Shown here: one piece after another, positions 1 to 9,708 of the stretch | How the letters are laid out: each line of letters starts with the position of its first letter | Numbering within the stretch: position 1 is the stretch's first letter | Source of the DNA: Dyella mobilis | GTDB taxonomy: Bacteria; Pseudomonadota; Gammaproteobacteria; Xanthomonadales; Rhodanobacteraceae | Reading direction: 5' to 3' | Assembly (NCBI RefSeq): GCF_016904945.1 | Contig: NZ_JADIKF010000039.1 | Span: 124,001-188,000 of the forward strand | Length of the DNA stretch: 64,000 bases | Translations under genes and position numbers: made by a program | Notes under the pieces: model-generated | Told to the model about the DNA's origin: nothing | Database searches by the model: none | The model's input: the letters and a program-made list of their open reading frames with translations, nothing else

Positions 1-308
1 TCGGCGAGCACCAGGGTGCCGGTGGGTTTGCGGCTGACGGTGAGCTGGTCGCCGGGCTTGAGGTGTTGCAGGCGCGAGGTAAGCGGGCCGTCGGGCACCT
101 TGATGGAGAAGAACTCCAGGTGCTCCTCCCAGGCTGCGCTGGCGATGGAATACGCGCGCATCAACGGGCGGCCATCGACTTCCAGGCCGATCATCACGAA
201 CTGCCCGCTGTCGAAGCGAAAACCGGGATCGCGCGTGGTGCGAAAGCTGAAAAGGCTGTCGTTCCAGTGTTGTACGTCAATGACCTGTTCGGTCGCCAAA
301 GCCACCAT
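1..308 (-). CDS. fpr: Ferredoxin--NADP(+) reductase, 5' part only (cut by window edge)
   Basis: The first 102 codons of a minus-strand gene whose 3' end lies outside the window. The product begins MVALATEQVIDVQHWND and contains the FAD-binding signature RAYSIAS (about residues 51-57). This is typical of the bacterial Fpr-type flavoenzymes that exchange electrons between NADPH and ferredoxin or flavodoxin in the cytoplasm. The ATG at 306-308 is preceded by a GAGAAGA ribosome-binding site. The family is about 260 residues long, so the NADP-binding half is missing here. Confidence is good for the family; the physiological partner cannot be seen. Confidence 0.85.
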   Translation of the reverse strand, partial: MVALATEQVIDVQHWNDSLFSFRTTRDPGFRFDSGQFVMIGLEVDGRPLMRAYSIASAAWEEHLEFFSIKVPDGPLTSRLQHLKPGDQLTVSRKPTGTLVLA

Positions 309-716
309 GATCGGAATCTTCTCGGGTTGTCGCGGTTGGGGAGGGCCTTCGCCGCATGGTGGACGAAGCTCGCGTGGGAGGCGGTATGCCGCTGGGCCTG
401 GCGAGTGCCGCGGGCGGCGGCTGCCCGGTTATTTTACGTGATTCGTGGCGGGGCCGCTGGGGGTTCGGGCATGGCGTGTCGATGCGAGGCTGGTCGCGCG
501 CAGCTTTGGGGGCACGGGATCGCCGATTCAAGCGGGAGCTGCGGTTTTTCATAGTGCCCTAAGTACCGGTATGACCCGATCGCTGAACAGGCCTATCATC
601 CATTTTTACCGGTGGGTGCCCCCAACATCCGCCAGGAAAGCCACCACCCTTCCATTCCGTCAGGCACCCAGGTGCCCACCCGCGGAATCTTGCGTCTTCC
701 CGCTCTGGAGTTTCCC
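309..716. other. Non-coding gap between divergent fpr and the M61 peptidase gene
   Basis: About 400 bases with no convincing coding frame. It must hold the promoters of both flanking genes. At 663-676 there is a short perfect palindrome (GGCACC, two bases, GGTGCC). A related GGTGGGTGCC stands at about 610-619, so this G/C-rich box occurs twice just upstream of the peptidase. No function can be assigned. Confidence 0.4.
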
Positions 717-2675
717 ATGTCTCGTGTTTCCGTTGCCGGTTCCCTGCATGCCACGCCCCACCTGCTTTCCCGTCTTGCGTTGGCGGTAGGGTTGGCACTT
801 GTGGCCGGCACAGCCGGTGCGCAGCAAGTACGTGTAGACAGCGTGCCTGCGCCGCAGGATGTGCCTTATCCCGGGACGGTGACGCTGCACGTTGATGCCA
901 ACGACACGGCCCAGGGCATTTTCCGGGTGCATGAAACGATTCCGGTCAAGGCAGGTGCGTTGACGCTGCTGTATCCGCAGTGGATTCCCGGCGATCACTC
1001 GCCCACCGGCCCGATCAGCATGCTGGCCGGCCTGGACGTCAGCGCCAACGGCAAGTCGCTCAAATGGAAGCGCGACGAATACAACGTGTATGCCTTCCAC
1101 GTGGATGTACCAGAAGGTGTTTCCAGCATCGAGGTGTCTTTCCAGTACCTGTCCGGTCGCACCGATAGCGAAGGCTTCGAGATGACTGATCGCATGATGG
1201 ATATGGAATGGAGCAAAGTGTCGCTCTATCCGGCCGGCTATTTTTCGCGCGACATCACCTTTGCGCCGAGCGTGACGCTGCCCCAGGGATGGCAGTTGGG
1301 TACGGCGCTGGAAACGGCCTCGCAGTCGGGCGATACGACCACCTTCAAGCCGGTGACCTTCAACAACCTGGTCGACTCGCCGATCTACGCCGGCCGTTAT
1401 TTCAAGCGCGTGGATCTCAATCCGGGCGGCGATGCGCCGGTGCATCTGGATGTCGTGGCCGACGAGCCGAAGTATCTGGAAATCACGCCCGAGCAGTTGA
1501 AGGCGCATCGCGCCTTGGTGACCCAGGCGGAAAAGCTGTTCGGCTCGCATCACTACGATCACTACGATTTCCTGTTCTCGCTTTCGGATCAGCTGAGCGG
1601 CAACGGCACCGAGCATCATCAGTCCAGCGAGAACGGCCTGGATGCCGACTATTTCACCGCCTGGGACGATGCGGCGCCGGGACGCGATCTGTTGCCGCAT
1701 GAGTTCACGCATTCCTGGAACGGCAAGTTCCGTCGGCCTGCCGATTTGTGGACACCCAATTTCAACGTGCCGATGGGCGACTCCCTGCTATGGGTCTACG
1801 AAGGGCAAACCCAGTATTGGGGTTATGTGCTGTCTGCCCGCTCGGGTCTGTGGACGGCGGAGCAATTCCGCGATGCCCTGGCGATGGAGGCGGCCAACTA
1901 CGACCGCAATCGCGTAGGTTTCCAGTGGCGCACGCTGGAAGACACCACCAACGATCCCACTGCCGCCCGCCGTTCCAGCCTGCCGTATCGCAGCTGGCAG
2001 ATGAGCGAGGAGTACTACAGCGGCGGGCAGATGATGTGGCTCGAGGTGGATGCGAAGCTGCGCGAACTCACGCACGATCGTAAATCGCTGGACGATTTTG
2101 CACGTGCATTCTTCGGTGTCGACAACGGCAGCTACGTCACCAAGACCTACACCTTCGACGACGTCGTCGCAGCGCTGAACGGCGTGGCTCCGTACGATTG
2201 GGCGGCGTTCCTGCATGCTCACGTGGATGAACTCAATCCGCCGCTTGAAGACGGTATCGCGGGAACGGGCTGGAAGCTGGTCTATACCGACAAGGAGAGC
2301 CCGTACGAGAAGCAGTACAACGAACGTCCGCAATCGTCGCGCCATTTGTACAACTTCGCGTGGTCGATCGGCCTGACGATGACGGACAAGGGCGAAGTAA
2401 ACGACGTACGCTGGAATGGACCGGCGTTCAAGGCGGGCGTGAGCACTGGCGCCACGCTGGTGGCGGTAAACGGCCAGAACTACTCCGCCGAGGTGCTGAA
2501 GAGTGCCATCGCTGCCGCGAAAACCAGCAAGGCGCCGATCCAGTTGTTGTTGAAATATCAGGGCGGCTTTCGCACCGTGCCGGTGGACTATCACGATGGC
2601 TTGCAGTACCCGCATCTGGTGCGCGTCCAAGGCGCGCCCGATTACTTGAGCGAGATCATTGCCCCGCGCAAATAA
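717..2675 (+). CDS. Secreted M61-family (glycyl aminopeptidase-like) metallopeptidase with C-terminal PDZ domain
   Basis: Encodes 652 residues. The ATG at 717 follows GGAG at a good distance and opens a signal peptide (hydrophobic stretch about residues 17-34, ending AGTAGAQQ), so the enzyme is exported. The zinc site HEFTH is at about residues 328-332, with the third ligand candidate Glu at about 362 in VYEGQTQYWG. This arrangement is typical of M61 peptidases, which share the gluzincin fold. The last roughly 100 residues look like a PDZ domain (WSIGLTMTDKGEVNDVRWNG). Characterised M61 enzymes remove N-terminal Gly or Ala from peptides; the substrate here is unknown. Transcription appears monocistronic. 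Confidence 0.9.
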   Translation: MSRVSVAGSLHATPHLLSRLALAVGLALVAGTAGAQQVRVDSVPAPQDVPYPGTVTLHVDANDTAQGIFRVHETIPVKAGALTLLYPQWIPGDHSPTGPISMLAGLDVSANGKSLKWKRDEYNVYAFHVDVPEGVSSIEVSFQYLSGRTDSEGFEMTDRMMDMEWSKVSLYPAGYFSRDITFAPSVTLPQGWQLGTALETASQSGDTTTFKPVTFNNLVDSPIYAGRYFKRVDLNPGGDAPVHLDVVADEPKYLEITPEQLKAHRALVTQAEKLFGSHHYDHYDFLFSLSDQLSGNGTEHHQSSENGLDADYFTAWDDAAPGRDLLPHEFTHSWNGKFRRPADLWTPNFNVPMGDSLLWVYEGQTQYWGYVLSARSGLWTAEQFRDALAMEAANYDRNRVGFQWRTLEDTTNDPTAARRSSLPYRSWQMSEEYYSGGQMMWLEVDAKLRELTHDRKSLDDFARAFFGVDNGSYVTKTYTFDDVVAALNGVAPYDWAAFLHAHVDELNPPLEDGIAGTGWKLVYTDKESPYEKQYNERPQSSRHLYNFAWSIGLTMTDKGEVNDVRWNGPAFKAGVSTGATLVAVNGQNYSAEVLKSAIAAAKTSKAPIQLLLKYQGGFRTVPVDYHDGLQYPHLVRVQGAPDYLSEIIAPRK

Positions 2676-3261
2676 GTAGCTTCGGCACTCGATGCGGTAC
2701 TTGCGTTCCGGCGCCCTTCTTCCTGTTTTTCGGGAATGGCGGCGCCGGTGCCAGATGTCGTTGCAGGCGGCAAAGGACTTGCGGGTGAAGTCGCATCACG
2801 GCACGCGTTATCGTGTCGTGAATTTGCCGATGCATCACAGATAAGGCTGATACAGGTTTGCCTGGCATGGGGGCCAGGCTGCGAAGGCTGAACCGACCCC
2901 GGTGCGCCGCTTACCACGTCCCAGTCGGCAGGGTGTATGGTCGATCGACCAACGACTCATCAGACGGGGTTTCAAGTGAACGATACGCCCAAGCCCATGA
3001 CGGCTGCCCGCATTCATTCGATCTACGCTGGAGAGAGTGTTTCGACCGGCGTGGATCGGCCAAAGGGTTTTCAGTCCACCCAGCGTTTTTCGCGTGACCC
3101 TACCCATCCCGGCCACGCACCGGAGCATCCCAAGCCGGAAAAAAATTCAAAACATCGCTAGCGGAAAAATTTTTCGCGCGGCCGGAATGATGGCGAAAGC
3201 GAAGCTGGTTTTGGGTCTGACCGGAAAAATCTTGCAGGTCCACATCAGGAGTTCCTTCATC
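2676..3261. other. Long intergenic region (586 bases) before the methyltransferase gene
   Basis: No well-supported gene. It contains an 8-base inverted repeat (2708-2715 with 2741-2748) just after the peptidase gene, which may help terminate transcription. A 7-base-pair hairpin lies at 2860-2879. Around 3139-3235 there is an A-rich stretch with three GGAAAAA-type motifs. A GTG-started frame at 2976-3161 (61 codons) has a GGGG ribosome-site-like sequence, but only about 58 percent G or C at third positions and no recognisable domain, so it is not called. Confidence 0.4.
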
Positions 3262-4104
3262 GTGTCGCATTATTCCGGCCCTCTGCTTACGCGCCCGATG
3301 GCCATCCGGTTGTTGCATGCCCGCGATGCCGGCGAGGCCGAGTGGACCGGTTCGCTGGATCTGTGTCGTTCGACCGGAACGGCGCTGCTGGAGACCGAAG
3401 GCTGGTGGTGGAAAGGGCTTCGCTATCCGTATCCGCACAAGCTGAAAGACCGCACGATCTACTATTGGGACGGCGAAGAATTCGCCCCGATATCGCGTTT
3501 TTCAGGATCGCTGATCAAACTGGTGCCGACCGAGTGGGGCGCGCCCACGTTTGAGATCGACGGCATCAAGATGCTGCCCACCTCGAAGGAGTCGCCGGTC
3601 GACGACGCGCAACGCAAAGTGGCCCTCGTCGAGCCCAAAGGCAAGGCCTTGCTCGATACCTGCGGCGGGTTGGGCTATTTCGCCGCCTGTTGTCTGGAGG
3701 CCGGGGCCGCGCGCATTCAGTCGTTCGAAAAGAATCTCGATGTCCTGTGGTTGCGCACGCTCAATCCGTGGTCGCCGGACCCGGGCGAGCCGGCCAGCAA
3801 GGGGCGCCTGCAACTCACCCACGATGACATATCCCAGGCCATTACCCACGTAGGCGATGCGTCAGTGGATGCCGTGCTGCATGATCCGCCGCGCTTCGGC
3901 ATCGCCGGCGAACTCTATTCGCAGGTGTTCTACGGTCAGCTTGCGCGCGTGCTGCGGCGCGGTGGCCGCTTGTTCCACTACACGGGCAGCCCCAACAAAC
4001 TCACCAGCGATCGCGACGTGCCGCGCGAGGTTGCCACGCGCCTCGAACGCGCCGGGTTCAAGACGGAGCTGGCGTTGGACGGCGTCCTGGCAAGCCGTCG
4101 ATGA
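3262..4104 (+). CDS. Class I SAM-dependent methyltransferase resembling the mainly archaeal COG2521 family
   Basis: Encodes 280 residues. The chosen start is the GTG at 3262, preceded by AGGAG at 3247-3251; upstream in-frame codons do not look like protein. The motif LLDTCGGLGYFAACCLEAGA (about residues 132-151) is the SAM-binding glycine loop. HDPPRFGIAGELYSQVFYGQ followed by LARVLRRGGRLFHYTG corresponds to motifs IV and V. The DPPRF...LYSQ.FY...RVL..GG.LFHYTG pattern is the hallmark of a methyltransferase family known to me mainly from archaea (COG2521). The substrate is unknown. The stop lies 1 base from the end of the convergent asd gene. Family placement is from memory of motifs, not a search. 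Confidence 0.75.
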   Translation: MSHYSGPLLTRPMAIRLLHARDAGEAEWTGSLDLCRSTGTALLETEGWWWKGLRYPYPHKLKDRTIYYWDGEEFAPISRFSGSLIKLVPTEWGAPTFEIDGIKMLPTSKESPVDDAQRKVALVEPKGKALLDTCGGLGYFAACCLEAGAARIQSFEKNLDVLWLRTLNPWSPDPGEPASKGRLQLTHDDISQAITHVGDASVDAVLHDPPRFGIAGELYSQVFYGQLARVLRRGGRLFHYTGSPNKLTSDRDVPREVATRLERAGFKTELALDGVLASRR

Positions 4105-4105
4105 G

Positions 4106-5167
<1,062 letters not shown>

Positions 5168-5391
5168 TCAAAGATTCCCGTTCCAATGAAATGCCCGACA
5201 GGAGCGATGCGCCGGCCGGCTAAAGGGTGATGCCAGGCTAAGTAACGCCGATGGCTTTTATCGGGAGCCGCGATGGCCGTCCGGCGTCAGCTTCCAACCT
5301 CCTACGCTACCCAATAGCGGTCTTCGATCCAAAGCAGGGTTGGTCATATCGACAGCACCAGCCATCCCCAGCGGAACGGGGAGAGCGGAGG

Positions 5392-5997
5392 CTACGGTAC
5401 GCAGTATTCCTGGTACGCCTTTTCCATCTGCTGGTGCGTGAGGCCGCGTTTGATTAGCTCCTGATCGCTCATGCGGCGTTTGAAAATCGCATTCTTGCAA
5501 TTGAGCAAGCGTACGGCGTCGCTCAGCCTGCTCTTGAGGCTGGGTGGCGGGGCGACCACGATGCCAGGGACGGTCGGTATGGCATTGGTGCCGGGCAACC
5601 TTGGCAATCCGGAAGATTGAGCATCGTCGAACGCACGGGTAAAGCGGGAGTTGCCATAGGGTGTGGCTTGAGATGGTGCGGACGGCAGCGCGACTTCGGG
5701 TTGCTCCGTCGCCGGCACGGCGGCGGTGGGCATGGCTGGCGCGCTGGGAGTTTCTCGGATTGCGCGCGCGTGCAACCAACGTGCAGATGAAACATGCATT
5801 CGAGGCGTTGATACCGGTGTGGGAACGATTACGTGCCTGGGTCGCGGCAACCATTCGACCCGCAGCTCGTGATCCATGGACGTGGTAGCGGCGCGACGGA
5901 AAAACCAGGGCACGGGCGGGCGCAACGCGATGAGCAGCAGCCCCAAATGCAACAACAGCACAAACGCCATGGCCAGGCTGCGCGCTGCAAATTCCAT
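5392..5997 (-). CDS. Hypothetical single-pass membrane protein
   Basis: About 201 residues if started at the ATG at 5995-5997; a start 18 codons further upstream (ATG at 6051) is possible, and neither has a clear ribosome site. The product has one N-terminal transmembrane segment (LAMAFVLLLHLGLLLIAL), a Pro/Ala-rich middle, and a charged C-terminal part ending KRGLTHQQMEKAYQEYCVP. The topology resembles inner-membrane anchored periplasmic proteins, but I do not recognise the family. It is divergent from dusA, separated by about 200 bases. Confidence 0.6.
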   Translation of the reverse strand: MEFAARSLAMAFVLLLHLGLLLIALRPPVPWFFRRAATTSMDHELRVEWLPRPRHVIVPTPVSTPRMHVSSARWLHARAIRETPSAPAMPTAAVPATEQPEVALPSAPSQATPYGNSRFTRAFDDAQSSGLPRLPGTNAIPTVPGIVVAPPPSLKSRLSDAVRLLNCKNAIFKRRMSDQELIKRGLTHQQMEKAYQEYCVP

Positions 5998-6190
5998 GCA
6001 TTGATCGATACGCGGAAGCGGACCTGCGTTGACAGCTGGCACGTTAAGCATCCCCTGCTTTGGTTCCAGGGTCAGACTGTGGCTTGCGGGCAAGGTTCCC
6101 GTATCGCTTCGGCGTCGCCGGCTTTCAGCTGTCGATCGCCCTTGTGCAGGGATGCATCGACGGCAACCGGCGAGCGCTGACCCGGCCGGA

Positions 6191-6196
6191 TAGAAT
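6191..6196 (+). promoter_or_regulatory. Candidate -10 element of dusA (TAGAAT)
   Basis: TAGAAT ends only 7 bases before the dusA ATG at 6204, so initiation at the usual distance would start the mRNA at or next to the A of the start codon. No clear -35 hexamer is visible. This suggests a leaderless or nearly leaderless transcript. Confidence 0.4.
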
Positions 6197-6203
6197 ATGC
6201 CCC

Positions 6204-7184
6204 ATGCACAGACTTGCCCCTGCCGATTTTCGGCTTTCCGTCGCCCCCATGATGGACTGGACCGACCGCCACTGCCGCTACTTCCATCGGCTGCTGTCGC
6301 CGCATGCCCGGCTTTACACCGAGATGGTGACGAGTGCCGCCTTGGTGCGCGGCAAGCAACTGCGGTTGCTGGAGCACAGCCAGCAGGAACATCCCGTTGC
6401 CCTGCAATTGGGTGGCAGCGATCCGCTGGAGCTGGCGCAGGCGGCACGGCTGGGGGCGCAGGCGGGGTACGACGAGGTCAATCTCAACGTCGGGTGCCCG
6501 TCCGATCGCGTGCAGTCGGGGCGGTTCGGCGCCTGCCTGATGCGCGAGCCGGCCCTGGTGGCCGACTGCGTGAAGGCCATGCGCGATGCGGTTTCGGTGC
6601 CGGTGACGGTCAAATGCCGGATCGGGGTGGATGACCAGGACGAGTACGCCGATCTGCAGCATTTCACCGAAACCATGCTGGATGCCGGCGTCGAGATTCT
6701 GGTCGTGCACGCGCGCAAAGCCTGGCTGCAAGGTCTGTCGCCAAAAGAAAACCGCGAGATACCGCCGCTCGATTATGAGCGCGTGTATCGGTTGAAGCGG
6801 GAGTTTCCACAACTGCTGGTCATCATCAATGGCGGCATCACCACGGTGGAGGCCGTGCAGCAGCACCTGGCCCACCTGGACGGAGTGATGCTGGGGCGTG
6901 CCGCCTATCACGACCCTTACGTGCTGGCACGGGTGGAAGCTGCGCTTTACGGTTTGCCGCTGCCTCCGCGCGACGGCGTTTTGCAGCATATGCGGCCATA
7001 TATCGAGGCGGAATTGGCGCGCGGAACGGCCTTGAAACACATTACGCGGCATCTGCTTGGCCTGTATCAGGGCGAGCCTGGCGCTCGCGGGTTCCGGCGG
7101 GTCTTGAGCGAGGGGGCTCACCAGGCCGGCGCAGATTGGTCACTGATTGAGCAAGCCACGTTGCCATCGCGGATTGCCGCCTGA
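6204..7184 (+). CDS. dusA: tRNA-dihydrouridine synthase DusA
   Basis: A 326-residue FMN-dependent enzyme that reduces uridines in the D-loop of tRNA (U20/U20a in the DusA class). It shows LSVAPMMDWTDRHCRYFHRL at residues 10-29, the catalytic-Cys segment NLNVGCPSDRVQSGRFGACL, and VKCRIGVDD. VVHARKAWLQGLSPKENREI is the DusA-specific insertion, which separates it from DusB and DusC. Length fits DusA. The ATG at 6204 matches the family N-terminus although no Shine-Dalgarno sequence precedes it. Confidence 0.95.
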   Translation: MHRLAPADFRLSVAPMMDWTDRHCRYFHRLLSPHARLYTEMVTSAALVRGKQLRLLEHSQQEHPVALQLGGSDPLELAQAARLGAQAGYDEVNLNVGCPSDRVQSGRFGACLMREPALVADCVKAMRDAVSVPVTVKCRIGVDDQDEYADLQHFTETMLDAGVEILVVHARKAWLQGLSPKENREIPPLDYERVYRLKREFPQLLVIINGGITTVEAVQQHLAHLDGVMLGRAAYHDPYVLARVEAALYGLPLPPRDGVLQHMRPYIEAELARGTALKHITRHLLGLYQGEPGARGFRRVLSEGAHQAGADWSLIEQATLPSRIAA

Positions 7185-7287
7185 CCTGCAAGGCCTGCGC
7201 GCATCGTCCGTCCGGTCATTATTCAGCCCCAGTTCCGCAGTATGTCGCATCGGCCGGGAGCCCTTCCGGCCTTCATTTCACGGGACT

Positions 7288-7608
7288 ATGGGTTCACATC
7301 ACGGTCTAACATGGGTGTTGGCGGCCTTCGGGCTGCTGGTGACCGGCGTGGTCGCCGCCCAGTCGTCGCCCCAAAACGGCCTAAGCCTGGATCAGGCCGT
7401 GGTGCGGGTGCAACAACAGGTCGGTGGCAAAGTGTTGTCGGCCGAACCGCGCCAGATCGGGCGGCGTACCGAGTATCGGATCAAGGTGCTTACGCCGGAA
7501 GGGCACGTGCGTGTCATAAGCGTCCCCTCGGATGCCACCCGTGCGCCGGCTGCGGCACAATCCACCAAGAAGTCCCCTAATGGCGGAAGCAAGAAGGAGA
7601 AACATTGA
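7288..7608 (+). CDS. Small exported PepSY-domain protein
   Basis: Encodes 106 residues with an N-terminal signal sequence (WVLAAFGLLVTGVVAAQ), followed by a single PepSY-like module (LSLDQAVVRVQQQVGGKVLSAE ... TEYRIKVLTPEGHVRVISV) and a Lys-rich tail. Its stop TGA overlaps the ATG of the response regulator by one base (TGATG), so it is translationally coupled to the PhoPQ-like genes. PepSY modules are thought to act as periplasmic inhibitors or modulators. An accessory or modulating role for the sensor kinase is an inference from position. Confidence 0.85.
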   Translation: MGSHHGLTWVLAAFGLLVTGVVAAQSSPQNGLSLDQAVVRVQQQVGGKVLSAEPRQIGRRTEYRIKVLTPEGHVRVISVPSDATRAPAAAQSTKKSPNGGSKKEKH

Positions 7609-8294
7609 TGCGCATCCTCCTGGTTGAAGACGAAGCGCCGTTGCGCGAGACATTGGCCGCTCGCCTCAAGCGCGACGGGTTTGCCGTAGACACCGCACAG
7701 GATGGCGAAGAGGGCATCTACCTGGGTCGGGAAGTACCGTTCGATCTGGCCATTATCGACCTTGGCTTGCCCAAGATGTCGGGCATGGACCTGGTCAAGG
7801 CACTGCGTGAGGCCGGCCAGCGTTACCCCATCCTGATTCTCACCGCACGCGGCAGTTGGCAAGACAAGGTCGAGGGCCTCAAGCACGGCGCCGACGACTA
7901 TCTGGTCAAGCCGTTCCACGTCGAGGAGTTGCTGGCGCGCATCAATGCGCTGGTGCGCCGCGCCAGCGGCTGGTCCAAGCCCGTGCTGGCCTGCGGGCCG
8001 ATCAAGCTCGACACCACGGCGCAGACCGTAACGGTGGAAGGCAAGCCGGTGGACCTCACCAGCTACGAGTACAAGGTGCTCGAATACTTGATGCTGCATG
8101 CCGGCGAGCTGGTATCGAAAGCGGACCTCACCGAGCACATCTATCAACAGGACTTCGATCGCGATTCCAATGTGCTGGAGGTGTTCATCGGCCGCCTGCG
8201 CAGGAAGCTGGACCCGGAATCGACGATGAAACCGATCGAAACGGTGCGTGGACGCGGGTATCGCTTTGCCATCCCTCGCAGCGAAGACGAATGA
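7608..8294 (+). CDS. phoP: PhoP-like OmpR-family response regulator
   Basis: A 228-residue DNA-binding response regulator with an N-terminal receiver domain (acidic pocket EDE at 8-10, phospho-acceptor Asp51, Lys in DDYLVKPF) and a C-terminal winged helix (LEVFIGRLRRKLDPES ... VRGRGYRFAIPR). A strong ribosome site AAGGAGA precedes the ATG. It sits between a PepSY gene and a PhoQ-like kinase gene, an arrangement I know from Xanthomonadales. In that group PhoP governs responses to low Mg2+ and envelope stress; the targets here are not visible. The symbol rests on similarity plus context. Confidence 0.85.
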   Translation: MRILLVEDEAPLRETLAARLKRDGFAVDTAQDGEEGIYLGREVPFDLAIIDLGLPKMSGMDLVKALREAGQRYPILILTARGSWQDKVEGLKHGADDYLVKPFHVEELLARINALVRRASGWSKPVLACGPIKLDTTAQTVTVEGKPVDLTSYEYKVLEYLMLHAGELVSKADLTEHIYQQDFDRDSNVLEVFIGRLRRKLDPESTMKPIETVRGRGYRFAIPRSEDE

Positions 8295-9690
8295 TGCAGC
8301 AACGCGCCGCCCGTTCTCGCTGGCGGCGCGTGCAGCGCTTACGACCGGCCTCGTGCTGGCTGCGTTCCTGGGCGCTATCGGGTGGACGCTGTCGCGTACT
8401 TATTCCGCCAGCGAATTGAACAAGCTGCAGGATCGCCTGCACGACAACGTCATTTCCTACATCACCGGTACCGACGTGCGCCGCGACGGCAAGCCGTTGA
8501 TGCCGGACACACCGCCGGACCCGATGTTTTCGCGTCCAGGGTCCGGACTGTATGCGGTGGTGCTGGGCGACAATTTTCATTGGGAATCGCCTTCGGCGCT
8601 GCAGCGCGATTTCACCTTCCTGCACAAGCTGGAGCCGGGGCAATCGCAGTTCGTCGGTCCCGTCGATACGGAACTGGGGCGGCTTTATTACTACAGCTTT
8701 GGCGTTGCGCTGGATGTTCCCGCCTCCGGGCGCGATCAGCCGCCCATGGCGGTGCCTTTGACATTCACCGTGGCGCAAACCGAGGACGAACTGGAAGGCA
8801 ATACGGCCGTCTATCGGCGCAGCCTGGTCGGCTGGCTGGCGACCCTGGGCGTGATGTTGATCGTGCTGCAGCTGATGTTGTTGTACTGGAGCCTTACGCC
8901 TTTGCGCAAAGTGGCCAGTGACATGAGCCGGGTGGAACGCGGCGATACCGATCACCTGGACAGCCAGTATCCGATCGAGCTGACCGGCCTGACCGAGCGC
9001 ATCAATGCCTTCATCGACAGCGAGCGCGAGCAGCGTACGCGTTACCGCAACACGCTGGCCGATCTGGCACACAGCTTGAAAACGCCGCTGGCGGTGATCC
9101 GCTCGCAGTTGGAGGCGTCAGCCGACATCTCCACGACGGCTCGCCTGCCGGTGCTCGATCAGGTACGCCGCATGGACGAACTGGTGGCTTATCAGTTGGC
9201 GCGCGCTGCCACCAGCGGGGGGCAGACTTTCGCCAGTGCGGTGCCCATTGCAGGACGTGCCGAAGATCTGGTGCAGAGCCTGGAGAAGGTATACGCCGCG
9301 AAGAATGTACTGTGCGAATTCGATATCGAGGATGGCGCGGCGTTTTACGGCGAGCAGGGCGACTTGCTCGAACTGATGGGCAATCTGCTTGAAAACGCCT
9401 TCAAGTGGGCAGGGCACCACGTGCTGCTGGTGGTGAAAGTGCTGCCCCAAGGCGCACGCCAGCGTCCCGGGTTGTTGCTCAGCGTGGAAGACGACGGTCC
9501 CGGCATCGACGAAGACAAGGTAGAGAAAATCCTGCAGCGCGGCGTGCGTGGCGACGAGCGCGTCCAGGGCCACGGCATCGGTCTTTCCATCGTGCAGGAT
9601 ATCGTTCGCGCCTACCGGGGCGAATTGACGGTGGATCGCTCGGCGGAGTTTGGCGGTGCGCGCTTCAGTGTCACGTTGCCGCCGAACTGA
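8248..9690 (+). CDS. phoQ: PhoQ-like sensor histidine kinase
   Basis: A membrane sensor kinase of up to 480 residues. It has a first transmembrane helix (ALTTGLVLAAFLGAIGWTL), a periplasmic sensor domain, a second helix (LVGWLATLGVMLIVLQLMLL), a HAMP-like linker, the phospho-acceptor motif DLAHSLKTPLAVI, and an ATPase domain with NLLENAFKW, EDDGPGIDED and GHGIGLSIVQDI. There is no ATG at the 5' end. The frame opens with GTG at 8248, or TTG at 8266, inside the phoP coding sequence, giving an overlap of 47 or 29 bases. The exact start is uncertain. It is the partner of the upstream regulator. Confidence 0.85.
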   Translation: MDAGIALPSLAAKTNDAATRRPFSLAARAALTTGLVLAAFLGAIGWTLSRTYSASELNKLQDRLHDNVISYITGTDVRRDGKPLMPDTPPDPMFSRPGSGLYAVVLGDNFHWESPSALQRDFTFLHKLEPGQSQFVGPVDTELGRLYYYSFGVALDVPASGRDQPPMAVPLTFTVAQTEDELEGNTAVYRRSLVGWLATLGVMLIVLQLMLLYWSLTPLRKVASDMSRVERGDTDHLDSQYPIELTGLTERINAFIDSEREQRTRYRNTLADLAHSLKTPLAVIRSQLEASADISTTARLPVLDQVRRMDELVAYQLARAATSGGQTFASAVPIAGRAEDLVQSLEKVYAAKNVLCEFDIEDGAAFYGEQGDLLELMGNLLENAFKWAGHHVLLVVKVLPQGARQRPGLLLSVEDDGPGIDEDKVEKILQRGVRGDERVQGHGIGLSIVQDIVRAYRGELTVDRSAEFGGARFSVTLPPN

Positions 9691-9708
9691 AGCGGCTGGA
9701 TGGGCGCT

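Noticed and set aside
2976..3161. A 61-codon GTG-started frame in the gap before the methyltransferase gene.
   Set aside because: Weak third-position bias, low-complexity tail and no domain. It is recorded as doubtful rather than called.
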